A stretch of 64,000 nt of DNA from Paguma larvata (GCA_030068075.1 CM057832.1:78524502-78588501); one strand, 5' to 3'. Counted from the stretch's first letter, positions 1 to 11,964 are shown. Program-made: numbers and translations. The notes: generated by a model not told the origin, from the sequence alone.

Positions 1-299
1 TTTAAAGACATAAAATACAACAGGAATTCATACAAAGAGTATTTCTAGGTGGAACATTCAAGGGGGTATGTGGCAGAGGTACTTTAAGTAAGATTTTGAT
101 GGGTGGAATGTGGGCAGTGGATTATAAACCGTGTACATGAAAGCTTTCAACCTCCAGAAACTTAGTGCACAGTGTGTGGTCTAATTGAGTTTGTTTTGCT
201 TTCATTAAATTGTTTATCTTATCTGCACTGCATTATTTCAGCTGCCAATATAAACAAGGTCTACATGTGTGTACATGGGGTTAGTTTTTTAGGAGATGG

Positions 300-346
300 G
301 ATTTTATATATATATTATTATATATGAATATATATAATATATGTAT
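300..346 (+). repeat. (TA)n-rich low-complexity tract
   Basis: Alternating tatata and attatata units for about 45 nt. Confidence 0.85.
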
Positions 347-1649
347 TCCACCAGGTTCACTGCCTTCATTTTCCAGATGGGAAAGCCCACTTAGAAAAGG
401 TGAGGTGTCCTACGTCTTTTCATACAGTGTATTTGCTGGCACAGATCTTAGCTGAGCTCAGAATGTCACATGCCTACTCTGCTGCTGGGCATAGTCACTG
501 AGTTAGTTTGGGAAGTACTTTACGTTTATTTAACATAACACCAGAGGGACTCAAATAAGGAAAGGTTCTCCATGCACCTCAGCCAGGAATGAAAGCAGAG
601 TTCTTGGGTTATCAACCTCGTTTGATGCAAAATCCGTGGTCCTTTATTTCCCCATCTCCCCGCTTGAGACCACTTTTTACACCGTGCCTGGAAGGGTAAT
701 CAAGGAAATAACGAGACAATTGGGGTCACAATCAACAGACGCCAGATGTCTCGACAATTCCATTTCCAACCATGCAACAAATCTTCAACAAATCTGGTTG
801 ATGTTCACTAAAATGTTGTTTTAACTTTTGTTCATTAGGGTTTGGTAACTGGAAGTAAAAAAGAAATACACTGTAAATGCCAGCGTGCTCTTCACTCTGC
901 AGGAAACACATAGCTAGCCAGTTTTGTACTTGGTCCCATAAACAAACGCTCGTGCTAAATTTCCAGGAGGGCTTGTGTTTTTGTCTATTTGGGGCTTCGC
1001 TCATAGTATTTACCAAGTAGTCTAATTGTCATACACAGCAGTAGAGTGGCCTGGGGAGCAGGAACATGCTAAGTGGTAACTTTCTGGAAAATACACAGTA
1101 GTTACTCTTGGCTTGTTATTTTACAAACTATTAAGAATCCAGAGGAACCAACCCTTACATTTTGTGCTTCGAGGGATATTGCTTTGTCTTTCCCCCAGTG
1201 AGTACATCCTTATGACAAGGCAGCTCTGCCAGGCTGTGGGCACTGAGGAGTCACCAAGCAATGTTCTGTAAAAGTGGATAAGACCTTACTGTGTTTCTCA
1301 CAAACTGGCCTACCCTCGGCCCAACCGCTGCCACCAGCTGAAGCTCCTCTAGGAGTCTGGCTTGATCTTAGGAAGCTGGGGCCAGAAGATCTAATTTGAA
1401 GGTCTGGGGGTTCCAAAAATGTTTCCAGGAAAGGAACAAAGGAGCAGAAACAGAATTCTTGGTCAGGTTCTCCTCCAAGGCCTAGATTTGAAATGAGATA
1501 CTGGATCATCTCACCCCAGCCTAGTAAATTAACGACTCCAGAGTCTTGATATTACAATTAAATTTACCTCCCAGTTTGGGATGGTATAGACGAATTGGTA
1601 AGGAATCCTATTATAATGAAGTGGCTTTGATGACTTTTTCTGTGGACAA

Positions 1650-1866
1650 ATAAGTAGATAGATATATACATGTATGCATACATGGAAGGAAGAAAGAGAG
1701 AAAGGGGTAGATAATATATAGGTAGATATATATTTAATATAGGCATAGGTATGTAATATAATAATGTATAATATATAATAGAGGTAGATAATATATATGT
1801 GTCTTCCTATATGTCTGTGTATCTACCTATGTTATATACGTCTTTTTCTATGTCCGTGTATCTAAT
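1650..1866 (+). repeat. TAGA/TATA-rich degenerate repeat with inverted arms
   Basis: Degenerate tagata and atatat units. A 'taggtaga' type arm near 1720 and a 'tctaccta' arm near 1820 face each other, so the region could form an AT-rich hairpin. Confidence 0.7.
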
Positions 1867-2825
1867 TAGTCATTTTCTTGGCAATGAGAGAAAGATAAGA
1901 GAGGGAAATGTGGGGATCTTTTCAGTAAATAATATTATGCATATTGAATGATACGTTGGCATTGGTTTCAATTCTGATTTAAAAAGAAATTAAGTACATT
2001 AGCCAGTGGAGAAAAAAAAAATCCTTGTCAAAAATAGCTAATCACCTGAGAACAGGACACATAGCTCCAAAAACAAGAAAAAAGAATGTTTTTAAAAGGA
2101 GAAAGGGGGCAATCCAGTTCTTGTTCAGTCTTGGAAAACAGAATCAAAAGATCCATAATTGTTATTATAACCATGGTACCAACAGCAAACATTTCTGAAG
2201 GATTTGCAAGGGCTAAGTACTAAACACAGAGTGCCTCGTTTAACCCTTTGAGCACCACAACACTCACCTAGGCTGAAACAGAATAATGGGGGATGCTTCC
2301 TCCAGCAGAGGGGATGGCTAATTTTAAGCACCCACACAAGTAGAGGAATGAGAAGGCCAGGTTTAGCTGCCACAGAGGGCTGTTTGATGCTTTGCAAAAG
2401 TCTCCGTGTGCAACTTGGCTTGCCATCACATGTATAAATTTACAAAGTGGGTGAGTCCGTCTTCTTTAATAAAATGTATATTCAACCATTGGGTTGTAGA
2501 AATTTCAAAGATTTTATTTTTTGACAGGATGCCTGCCGTTTTTCTCTCTTGACTCCCGCTTGTTTTATTCATTTTGGGGTAGTTGCCAATTAGACCCAAT
2601 TGGTAAGTATAATTAATGGACAACATGAATCTCCTCTTAAACCCCAACCAAGAAAATTAACCATAAAACCATTCGTTTCCTTTCAAAGTCCCTAACGCTA
2701 TCTCTTCCTGTGACTGCTGTTTATCTCTTTCTAAGACTTCCAGCCAGATCCGAGGTTATTATTATTACAACTATTACTCCATATTGTTTGTCATCCTAAA
2801 ATCCCCCATAAAACAGGGAGGATAG

Positions 2826-3062
2826 AGATGAGCATTTCGTGAGGCCCTGGTGTGTTCCAGGCACTATGCTAGGCATTTTCATATGTAGCATCTCTTTTAA
2901 TATTCACAGAGATCCTTCAAGGTAGGGATTATTATCTTCCTTTTGTACAGTTGATGAAATAGCATTTCAGAGTAACTGAGCCTTTGTTCTAAATCCAGTT
3001 AGTGGCACAGCGTAACAAAAACCAGGCTGATGTGATTCCCAAAGCCTGGTTCTTGTCACCCC
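2826..3062 (-). repeat. MIR element, antisense
   Basis: 'tgttccaggcactatgctagg', 'tcttttaatattcacagagatcc', 'aaggtagggattattatcttcc' and 'caaagcctggttcttgtcacc' follow reversed MIR order. It ends about 300 bp before the MIR204 hairpin. Confidence 0.85.
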
Positions 3063-3359
3063 ACATGAGGAAGCATTATTTCCTTCATAAAGACTCTCCC
3101 CTAAAGTCTTGTTACCTTGGAGGGTTTGGGGGTCTTTCTTTCCTTCAACAACTATTTGAACACAAACTCCACATCACACACGGGTTGAACATCAGTTCAG
3201 CTGGGATTCATCAGCAGGAGAACTTTGGGCAGAGGACGGTGGTTAGTGGCAAGATGGGGGAGGAATTCACAGGAGCAACACGAGGAGGAAGTAGGGCACG
3301 GTGATGGCATGGAGGGTGGGGGTGAAGATAAACAGAGGAGCTCCTGATCGTGTACCCAT

Positions 3360-3469
3360 GGCTACAGTCTTTCTTCATGTGACTCGTGGACTTCCCTTTG
3401 TCATCCTATGCCTGAGAATATATGAAGGAGGCTGGGAAGGCAAAGGGACGTTCAATTGTCATCACTGGC
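3360..3469 (+). ncRNA. MIR204: MIR204 precursor hairpin (pre-miR-204)
   Basis: These 110 nt match the vertebrate mir-204 stem-loop as I know it, apparently along the whole length. The 5p mature arm is at 3392-3413 (starts TTCCCTTTGTCATCC) and the 3p arm at 3431-3451 (starts GCTGGGAAGGCAAAGGG). The arms pair through TTCCCTTTG/CAAAGGGA with a short loop, tgagaatatatgaagga, between them, and the lower stem extends on both sides (ctacagtctttcttcatgtgac against caattgtcatcactgg). The hairpin lies in a TRPM3 intron on the gene's own strand, about 20.3 kb before the 175-nt exon. This is the conserved host-gene arrangement. From established knowledge, miR-204 is abundant in retinal pigment epithelium, lens, ciliary body and choroid plexus, and is thought to be made largely from TRPM3 transcripts. 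No separate promoter is evident nearby. The identity is about as certain as sequence alone allows. Confidence 0.98.
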
Positions 3470-4780
3470 ATCTTTTTTGATCATTGCACCATGTTCAAGT
3501 GCATTGGGGTAACCATGACATGAAAATTTCCATCATTGGGCCCATAACTGTTCCATGAGACCAATTAACAGTAAGTTGAGGGTCATAGCAGAACTTCATC
3601 CAGGGAGACCTGGAAGTAGGAAGTAATGAATTTAAATTCTCATAGACTGAAAGCCCTGGGTTCAAACCACATGACTTGAAAAGGATGTTAAACTTCCTCT
3701 AGGTAGGTTATATGTATATCAGGGGCATTTCGTTGCCTTCTCTGGATGCTCTATCCCGTTTAGCCCAATCATTCAGACTTTCTACTCCCTGTAGACTCGA
3801 CAGATCAAGTAAAAGACCATCCAAAATACAAATATCAAATTCATGATCAGTTAGCTTTGGACTCTGTTGACCTGCCATTTTTCAGACGCTCTCAACTGAA
3901 CATGTTGTTCAAAGTTTTCTCTACTTTTTAAAGAATTTTCTCTCTAAAAGAATAGGTCGTGTGAAGAAGATAATGCAGTCTAAACATCTGCCCTCTCTTC
4001 CTCTTTTGCAATGAGCTGATATATAAGTTGGCTGTCTCTGAAATGTTTGTCATGCTTGGTGCTAAAATATCACTTTGTCAGTCAAGACAATAATGGACTC
4101 AAAAGAATAATGTTGGGGGAGTAGATCTCATGTCAGTGAAACCTGTTTCGTGGTGTATGCCTATCTTGTTTATCTGACTCCTTTTCCAATCTAAGCCAAG
4201 CAAAGAGCTTTCTCTTTTAGCAAAGAGCCCCTTTCTGCATTAGAATGACTTTGTTCCGGGACTGGGGCAGTTCCTGTAAACAAATGACTCCAACAGGGGA
4301 GCTGTCTACCATTCTGATAAGATCTCTTAGGTTCTTTTACATGCAGGGAAGAATGCTGAGATCTCTTTTCAGATTAAAAAGATTTGGATTGCAAATATTT
4401 GGCATTTTGGTCTTTACAGTCAGCAAAATCTACTGTTATTGGTCAGCTCTTTAATAGGTTACTCTCATGAGAACATAGACCCTTTAATACGACCCAACTT
4501 CTTCCTTATTCCACTGCTAACCCAAAGTCTTTCCATATCTTTTCACGCGTTGTTTCTCTAGTTTCCCTTCTTCCATAATGCATGGAGACCTTATGTTCTA
4601 CCCCTTCCAAGCTACTCCCAATTTCCCCGTAAATGACATAATGACATTCCTCATCCGACGTGTTTGTCTCCTGTGTTGACTTTTGCTGAAATTCCAACCT
4701 CTTCCAATTCTACTTATGGACAAAAACCTACACTCCAAGTCTCAGCTTGAAAATCTTCTCGTCTCTGAAATATTACAACC

Positions 4781-4836
4781 AACACACACACACACAGACA
4801 CACACACACACACACACACACACAACACATACACAC
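4781..4836 (+). repeat. Interrupted (AC)n microsatellite
   Basis: AC units broken by single changes (cacagaca, acaacaca, atacac). Confidence 0.93.
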
Positions 4837-4954
4837 TGATTCTTGTAGGCTCAATTATTCCCCATATAACTCATGTTCCCACAGCCCTCTTTATAAGCCT
4901 CTGTCGCAGAACTGCCTCTTTTGGACAAGTGGTTATCTCTACCTGCCTGCCCTG

Positions 4955-5085
4955 CCCTCTGTGACCTGTAGATTGTGAGCTCCTTGTGAGCAGAGCCTGA
5001 GTCTTAGTCATTTTTGTCATCCGTCTAACCTAGCACGGTGCCTGGTACATGCCGGTAGGTGCTCAATAAATTTTTATTGTAAACA
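4955..5085 (+). repeat. L2 3' end, sense
   Basis: 'agattgtgagctccttgtgagcagagcc' and 'cacggtgcctggtacatgccggtaggtgctcaataaat' match the L2 terminus. Confidence 0.85.
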
Positions 5086-6798
5086 TCAATAAATGTTTTT
5101 CTGGCCTTATTTTTAGCTCTGGTTTCCAGCCCAACATAAAAATTTAATAGAGGAGCTTAGATGTTAAAAGCCACAAAGGGAAAGACACATGATAAAACAG
5201 TGACATGTAGACGGACTCTGGGTAGATAAATGCATAGAAACAAGCACAGGCAAAGACCATCATGAATACTTCTGTAATGGGCATGAAAGCATTTATTCTG
5301 GAAATTTGACTGTGTTCCTGTTGAATCATGACTCTTATTAAATCGTTTCCATCTTATGAACTTAGACAGTCGAAGGACGTGTATTATTTTATATTGGTTC
5401 CATTGTTTCCATTTACACAGGAAAAGAAAGAAGTATTGATCTTCCCGCCCCTTATTTAAAGTGATAATTGCCTATGGCTCCTTTTCACTCTAGATTAGGA
5501 TCAACCATTCAGTAGAAATGCCTAGCTAACTTTAGAAAGTTCGGCCAACATGAAATAAATGGCAGAACTTGTGCTGACTGGCTGACTGACTACTTTTTTG
5601 CCACAATCAACAATTTCACTGTGGGATATATTTAGAGAGGCTAAGGTAGCTCACTCTCTAGGGATCTAAAAAAAAAAAAGGGCTGAGATTTTAATTTGCT
5701 TGAGGTGATTAAGGCCAGGGAATTTGTCACAGGACCCTTCGAAGCCCCTTCCCAGAATTTAAAATAATTTGCCTATCCTTTCAGATAGAATTTGAATCAT
5801 TTCACACGGTTGAAACTGATGGCTATAAAAGCGAAATATATTTCATATAGGCTTGAAGAGTGACCAGAAATAGTGCTCCCCGGATGTCAGCAATAAATTT
5901 GTCATAGATTTTAACAGAATAAAAACTCTTTTAACCTTGAACCCTTGGCTTGAGATATTAACGTCTGAGGGGGAAAAAAAAAGGAAAATAGAAAATAGAG
6001 ATGTTATGTCCTAATACTGGCCAAATAGGCGAACTTTTTGTTTTCTTTTTTTGGCATCCAGAGCTGAAACAAACAAGCAGTGGTTCTCCTCCCTGAGGAG
6101 GCTATCCGTGTTCTCTGAGCAGGGCTAGATTTCAAAAGCTGCATGGAGTTTCGCAGGCTGCAGCCCTCTAGGCAAATGCTGAAATTCTAAATCTCAGGCA
6201 GAGGAAGCAACAGTTCTTGCTGGCTAATGAGCCTGGGCGTCTTCGCGTCCACACGGGGTTCTGTGGGCAATTCTTGCTGGATTGAGGGAGGATGAGAAAA
6301 CAGGTGTGCCTTTGCTAAAACGGGGGACTGAGGATTGAAGAGTCAGCTTTTCTGGTCATCAAACAAATCCGAGCTGAATCTTTCCTCATTAGCCGTATTT
6401 CTTCCACCCAGAGGGAGAACACAGGGAGGGAGTACCGACGGGTGCATATCAGAATTTATTTAGGAAATTGTGGGGGGGGGTAGATTCTGAAAGAAGCGAC
6501 GATTAACGTGGCGCAGCTGCGCCATCAGGAGTTTGGGGAGAAGTAGAAAGTGATCTTCACCCTTGTATTTCCGGTCTTAGATTCTGTTTGTAGGGTATGC
6601 ATGGAGCAGGATTTGTTTGGTCCTGTTGACTTCCTTGTTTCCATCATTCAGGTAATAAGAACCCTTATAGTGAGTATGAATTACGGTTCATAAACTTAGG
6701 TAGGTAGGAAATGTCGCATAATAAAAATTTTCCATACATCAAATAAATCTAATTCCAAACCCCCTTTCCATCTAGTTTTGGTGAATTCAATCTCAGTT

Positions 6799-7016
6799 GT
6801 TTTTTTTTTTTTTAATGTTTATTTATTTTTGAGACAGAGAGAGTCAGAGCATGAATGGGGGAGGGGCAGAGAGAGAGGGAGACACAGAATCCGAAGCAGG
6901 CTCCAGGCTCTGAGCTGTCAGCACAGAGGCGGATGTAGGGCTCGAACTCATAAACCGCGAGATCATGACCTGAGCTGAAGTCGGACACTCAACCGACTGA
7001 GCCACCCAGGCGCCCC
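6799..7016 (-). mobile_element. Carnivore tRNA-Lys SINE (SINEC_Fc-like), antisense
   Basis: A full-length SINE in reverse: a poly(T) start, then the tail, CT-rich region, core and tRNA head, ending ccacccaggcgccccc. An exact 11-bp target duplication, caatctcagtt, flanks it at 6788-6798 and 7017-7027. Several CpG sites survive in the head, suggesting a fairly recent insertion. Confidence 0.95.
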
Positions 7017-7027
7017 CAATCTCAGTT

Positions 7028-7152
7028 TTTTATTAAGTCTCTCTTTTCCTCTCCCTTTCTCCCCTCCCTCTGTCCTCCCTCTGACCCCTGCCCTTCTCCC
7101 CCGCTCCTTTCCTGTCTTCTCCCTCTCTCCCCTGTCTCTCTCTCTCTCTCAG
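7028..7152 (+). repeat. Pyrimidine-rich tract (CT-rich)
   Basis: About 120 nt of almost pure C/T lies directly after the SINE target duplication and ends in a (TC)n run at 7135-7150. It is low-complexity DNA with no gene. It probably predates the SINE, because the duplicated target belongs to the flank. Confidence 0.8.
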
Positions 7153-7499
7153 GCTTACAGTGTACCTGGGAAATTGGGAAGGGACTTCTTAGTTTCCCTC
7201 AGCCAAGATAACCATTGGTATTGGAACTGCCTAAGTCTGTGTGGTTCCCTCCCCTTCCCCCCAGGCCAGGCAGAAGGTTCTGGTGTTCCAGTGCTGAGCA
7301 GAGCCCTAGGGTGCACTTCACAGCAATCCCCCTCATGCTTATGCCACCTCCTAGAGCTTGCATTTGGGTTGAAGGAAACAGAAAATAAGTAAAATATGTA
7401 GTGTATTGGGAAGGAATGAGTGTTAGGGAGAGAAGGAAGGCAGAGAAACCCAAAAAGGGAGCATAAGGAGGGGGCTTCAGTTTGAAACAGAGTGGTGGA

Positions 7500-8570
7500 G
7501 AAGGCCTCACTGGAAAGGGGACACTGGAGTGAAGACTTTAGGAAGTGAGGGAGCAAGGTATGTGACATCTTGGGGAAGACCATTGCTGGCAGAGGGAATA
7601 GCAGTGAAAAGGCCCAGAGGCAGGAACATAGGCTACATGATTGGAGAACATCAGGACGGGCCGGTGTGGCCATGTGGAAGGCACAGGGAGGGGAGGAGTA
7701 GGAGAGGAGTCCAGGGAAGGAATGAGGACCAGATCCAGTGAGGAGGGTAAGAACTTTGACTTCTACATTTGCCATGTGTGAAATAGTAACTTACAGAGTT
7801 TTGAGCGAAGTAAGAAGTGTTCTTGTACATGTCAACAGCATCACCTCACCTGCTGAGTTGAGTAGCCTACACAGGGAGCAGGTGTGAAAGCAGAAACAGC
7901 AGTCAAGAGACCGTGGCAAGAATTCAGGCAAAAGCTGGCAGTGCTTAGACTAGGTGTGTGATTCAGTCTATAATTTGAAGGCAGAGTGAGCAAGAGTCAC
8001 CATTAAATTAGATACAAGGTGTGAAAGGGAAAAGATGAATCCAGGGTGACTCCAATTTGGGGGGACTGACCAGCTAGAAGAATCCATTGCCATTTATTCA
8101 GATGTGGAAGACTATGGGGATGAGGACGGCAGGTATGAGACAATATCCAGAGCTTACCTTTGGGCGTGTCTGATCTGCGCTCTCCCGTGGCGTACGTGGC
8201 GGTGTTGAGAGGAGTGCGGTTGGGCAAGACCGCGGTTCATCAGAGATAGTGGGGTCTGGAGATATGAATAGGGAAGTTGTCCATGTGTGGCCGGTGTATG
8301 AAACTGTGTGAGTGGGTGAGATCATCCAGGGAGTGAGTGGGAGGAGAGAAGGGAACAGCAGAGGACCAAGAATCAGTCCTTCTACCAGAGGTCAGGGAGA
8401 TGAGAAGGGACCAGTACAGAGGAAGAAGGAGGAGCTAGTGAGGTAAGGAGAGGGAGCTGTCTGGAATCCAAATGAAGAACATATTTCCAAGAGGAAGCAA
8501 TGGCCAATTGTGGAAATGCTGGTGACGGGTCAAGTAAGAAGAAACCTGGAAACTGACCACCAGGGGCATG
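7500..8570 (-). repeat. Ancient long interspersed repeat, L2-like, antisense (name tentative)
   Basis: About 1 kb shares many phrases with a very common old mammalian repeat: aaggcctcact, gtgagggagcaagg, cagagggaatagcagt, aaaggcccagaggcaggaac, aggactttgacttct-type text, a 'ggtgactccaa' segment and 'gagatcatccagggagtgag'. The wording at its left end resembles L2 3' sequence in reverse. The subfamily cannot be fixed by eye. The 206-residue open frame on the minus strand here is a by-product of this repeat. Confidence 0.6.
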
Positions 8571-9163
8571 GCGAGTCCCTTCTCCCCATCTCATCCACTC
8601 CATCGCTCCCCGTCAGAGACAGTTGCCTTGTCTTCTTTCTCTTTAAGACATTAATAAGCTTAGGTTTTTAACAAAAGCCATTCAGAGAGTTCTTCTTCAG
8701 GCCAGCAATGCAAACTTTCCCTGAGAAAAGGCAGCCCAGTGGGCCCTTTTGGAAATAAGGAGAAGGAAGAACAAATGGGAAACAAAATATGAATTAGTAA
8801 CTCAGTGAATGATCCTGCCAGACAGAAAATACATTATTCACTTGTAGGCCAAGTACCAAGTAGAGATTATATTAAATATAGGTAAACAATTTTCAGCGGT
8901 ACAGTGAATCCCCTATTGAAATAGGATGAAGTGGGAAGCTATTCATTTTTAAATAGTTGGTTCTGGGGTGAACTGCAAGAAAAGCACCTATCTTCCAATA
9001 AGGGCAATGTTATATCAATCACATACAACTGAACTGGATGTTACCGCTTGGCTTACACAGCTCTCTAGGTTGGTTAGTTTCTCATTGATCATAGATGTCC
9101 TCAGACTTGGCAAACTAACAGATGTTGCCTCATAGGAACCATTTTTATCACATTAGTTAGACC

Positions 9164-9393
9164 CAAAGGTTGGCAAACTACAGCCCGTGGGCCAAATCCA
9201 GCCTGGCATCTGTCTTTTAAAATAGAGCTTTATTGGAATAAGGCCATGTCCATGCTCATTGTTTGGTGTACCATCTATGGCTGCCTTCGAACAACAGTGG
9301 CAGAGTTGAGGACTTACAGCAGAGGCTCTCTGGCCTGCAAAGCTGAAAACACTTACTATCTGGTCTTTTGCAGAAAAAGCTTGCAGACTCCTG
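9164..9393. mobile_element. hAT-Charlie type DNA transposon fossil (MER20-like)
   Basis: The left end reads aaaggttggcaaactacagc, and the right end is the approximate inverted match, agcttgcagactcctg. The inside carries the familiar 'gtgggccaaatcc', 'tttattggaa', 'tctatggctgcctt' and 'actatctggtctttt' phrases. An imperfect 8-bp target duplication (gttagacc / tttagact) flanks it. It is non-autonomous and codes for nothing; the family name is from memory and uncertain. Confidence 0.8.
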
Positions 9394-9544
9394 ATTTAGA
9401 CTTAAAAATACACTACAGGAAACAACATGGATGTTTCAGTCCTACTCCATGGGCTCTCATCTTAATTTACTGCAAGGGACACATCTTAGATTCCACTTCT
9501 TTTCCTAGCTGGAAGTCTCCTCTACTTGTAGCTTAATGCGGGGG

Positions 9545-9728
9545 CAGTGGTTCTGGTCCACTGGGCCACTGGGAATAGCATCACTTGGGAACTTGTTAGA
9601 AAAGCACTTTCACAAGTCCCATTTTAGACCTACTTGTCAGAAGCTCCGGGAGGGGGCGGTGTGCAGCAGGGTGTGCTCCAACTGCTCCCCGGGTGATTCT
9701 GATGCATGCTAAACTCAAGAGCCATGTG
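9545..9728. mobile_element. hAT-Charlie type fossil (MER5A-like)
   Basis: It starts with cagtggttct, contains 'agcatcacttgggaacttgttaga', 'agacctac' and 'gggtgattctgatgcatgctaaac', and ends in an inverted terminal match, aactcaagagccatgtg. It is a short non-coding DNA transposon remnant. Confidence 0.8.
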
Positions 9729-9866
9729 CTAGAGCAGACACTGGTCGGAAGAGCTGACCTTGAAATGGGCATTTCTGCACACCCCTCCCGGGGATAGTTT
9801 CCAATGCACAAACTAGGTCTTTGCACGTTAGAATTAGGGTTTTAAGAACAGTCCTTAGATTGCCAC

Positions 9867-10325
9867 TTTTTTTTTTATTTAAATAATTTATTTTCAAATT
9901 GGTTTCCATATAACACCCAGTGTTCATCCCAAGAAGTGCCCTCTTTAATGCCCGTCACCCACTCTCCCCCCTCCCTCACCCTCCTCACCCTCAGTTTGTT
10001 CTTAGTCTTTGAGAGTCTCTTATGTTTTGTCTCCCTCCCTCTCTGCGTCTTTTTTTCCTTTCTTCTCTTCCCCTCCCCCATGGTTCTTGCTAAGTCTCTC
10101 AAAATCCACCTATGCGTGGAAACATATGGTATCTGTCTTTCTCCGCCTGACTTATTTCACTCAGCATAATACCCTCCAGTTCCATCCATGTTGCTACCCA
10201 TGGCCAGATTTCATTTTTTTCTCATTGCTGCGTAGTATTCCATTGTATATATGTACCACATCTTCTTTATCCATTCGTCAGTTGATGGACACTTGGTCTC
10301 TTTCCATGATTTGGCTATTTCTAAT
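9867..10325 (-). mobile_element. 5'-truncated L1 3' end, antisense
   Basis: A poly(T) start at 9867 is followed by the reverse complement of the carnivore L1 3' UTR, with its C-rich/CCCTCCC region. The L1 3' region follows: tcagcataat, catccatgttgct, gtagtattccattgtatata and ttgatggacacttgg. It stops abruptly after gatttggctatt, as expected of 5' truncation. Only the tail is present, with no L1 coding capacity. No clear target duplication was found. Confidence 0.9.
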
Positions 10326-11187
10326 AGATAACGTTAGGAGAGCCCACCATCTTGAATGATGGCGTTAGCACTTATTATTGCAGTCAAATGATTCTTGGTG
10401 GCAGAGGAGGAATAAGCCGAGTGGCTGTTGCACGTGAACGTGACAGTGTAGGATAATAAGTGAGTGATTAAGGACCCAAAGTACCATTGGATATCCCTGG
10501 GCCATGACTGTCTGCTGATTCCTCAGCATGGTCCTCCAATGTGTTTAAGTGATAGAATGTAATGAGGCATTTATTTATTAGAGAGAAAAGTAGAAGGGAT
10601 TTATTTTCAGCACCATCAAGGATATGCTAGGATATGAGAAAAACTTTAAATCGATATTCTCCCCCTCCAGGATTTATGCAGGTGCTGCTGTGTTATAGTT
10701 GCTATTTTCCTTTGCTTAATGATCTAATCCCTCCCTGGAGTTTCATCCTTCTGGGTACATAAGGGAAGGAACATCTCTGATAATGAACAGCTGTGGTCGA
10801 GATGGAGCTGGAAACCTGCTCCCGGGGAATCCAAGAAGGGCAGCAGTGAGTCTTGGCCGTACTAAGCCAGGAAGAGATGCAAAAAGGGAACAGTGAACAA
10901 ACTCAGGCCCCTTTTCTAAACACCTGAGGTCGGCATCCATTTTTAACATTTTCTAGAAATGAGTTTGGAACTCTAAGCCATGAGAAAGATAGAGCCACCA
11001 TATGTACTGGTTTGTCCAGGACGAGATCTGCTGATACTTGTCATCCCAGAATAACTCTGAATGATTGATGACTCTTGCACCTGCACAAATGTCCTGGTAT
11101 TTGTATGATAAGTCATATGGTCACCCTAGTGAGAAAAAACCCAGTAAGAGTGCCGAAAATGCAGACACAATTCAGATATACAGTTTA

Positions 11188-11245
11188 CTCTCTGTGCCTC
11201 AATTTATTTAACTGTAAACTGGGGATAATAATATCTCTATCATAA
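11188..11245 (+). repeat. MIR fragment, left part (split by a SINE)
   Basis: tgtgcctcaatttatttaac and gtaaactggggataataata match the MIR core in sense orientation. The element continues after the SINE at 11468-11555. Confidence 0.75.
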
Positions 11246-11250
11246 GATTA

Positions 11251-11467
11251 TTTATTTTTTTTAATGTTTATTCATTTTTGAGAGACAGTGAGAGACAGAG
11301 AACGAATGGGGAAGGGGCAGAGAGAAAGGGAGACACAGAGTCCGAAGCAGGCTCCAGGCTCTGAGCTGTCAGCACAGAGCCCGACATGGTGCTCGAACTC
11401 ACAACCTGTGACATCATGAACTGAGCCAAGGTTGGACACTTAACTGACTGAGCTACCCAGGCACCCA
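11251..11467 (-). mobile_element. Carnivore tRNA-Lys SINE, antisense, inserted in a MIR
   Basis: A T-rich start, then tail, core and head in reverse, ending gctacccaggcaccca. A 9-bp duplication, tctatcata (11236-11244 and 11468-11476), flanks it and continues as a looser match. It interrupts an older MIR. Confidence 0.93.
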
Positions 11468-11555
11468 TCTATCATAATATTGTTTAGTAGATTGTGTACG
11501 CATGTGCAACCTCCCGGCTGCTGCCCAATACCTGGCAGGAGCTCAGCAACTGCTA
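11468..11555 (+). repeat. MIR fragment, right part
   Basis: 'caatacctggcaggagctcagcaactg' resembles the 3' end of MIR in sense orientation. It continues the fragment at 11188-11245 across the inserted SINE. Confidence 0.65.
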
Positions 11556-11753
11556 GTTCCTTGAAGAGAGAAAAACAAAACAGAACAAAAAAACCCAGCT
11601 TCAGCCAGTTGGTAGAGTAGACTTCACTATGAGAGATCATTCTCCGAAACCCAGACATTCATAAGCAGCTTTGTTTTGGCACCATTTGTAACTAGGTTTT
11701 TTGACATGCTGTAATTGTCTTTTCCTTTCGAGGAGCTATAAAAACCTAAAGAA

Positions 11754-11964
11754 GGGGTGCGTGGTTGGTTCAGTCCATTAAGCGTCTGACCTCGGCTCAG
11801 GTCATGATCTCGCAGTTCATAGGTTCAAGCCCCGCGTCGGGCTCTGTGCTGACAGCTCAGAGCCTGGAGCCTGCTTCAGATTCTGTGTCTCCCTCTTTCT
11901 CTGCCCTTACCCTACTCACACTTTGTCTCTCTCTCAAAAATACATAAACATTAAAAAAAAAAAA
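11754..11964 (+). mobile_element. Carnivore tRNA-Lys SINE, sense
   Basis: A full-length copy: head ggggtgcgtggttggttcag, box-B-like tagg/ttcaagcc, core gctcagagcctggagcctgc, CT-rich stretch and poly(A) ending near 11964. The target duplication is unclear because the flank itself is A-rich. Confidence 0.93.

Noticed and set aside
7155..7775. 206-residue open frame on the minus strand
   Set aside because: It lies across the pyrimidine-rich flank and an ancient L2-like repeat. The composition is low-complexity, it has no recognised domain, and overlapping frames exist on both strands.
10009..10359. 116-residue open frame
   Set aside because: It is the reverse strand of the L1 3' end and does not correspond to an L1 protein.
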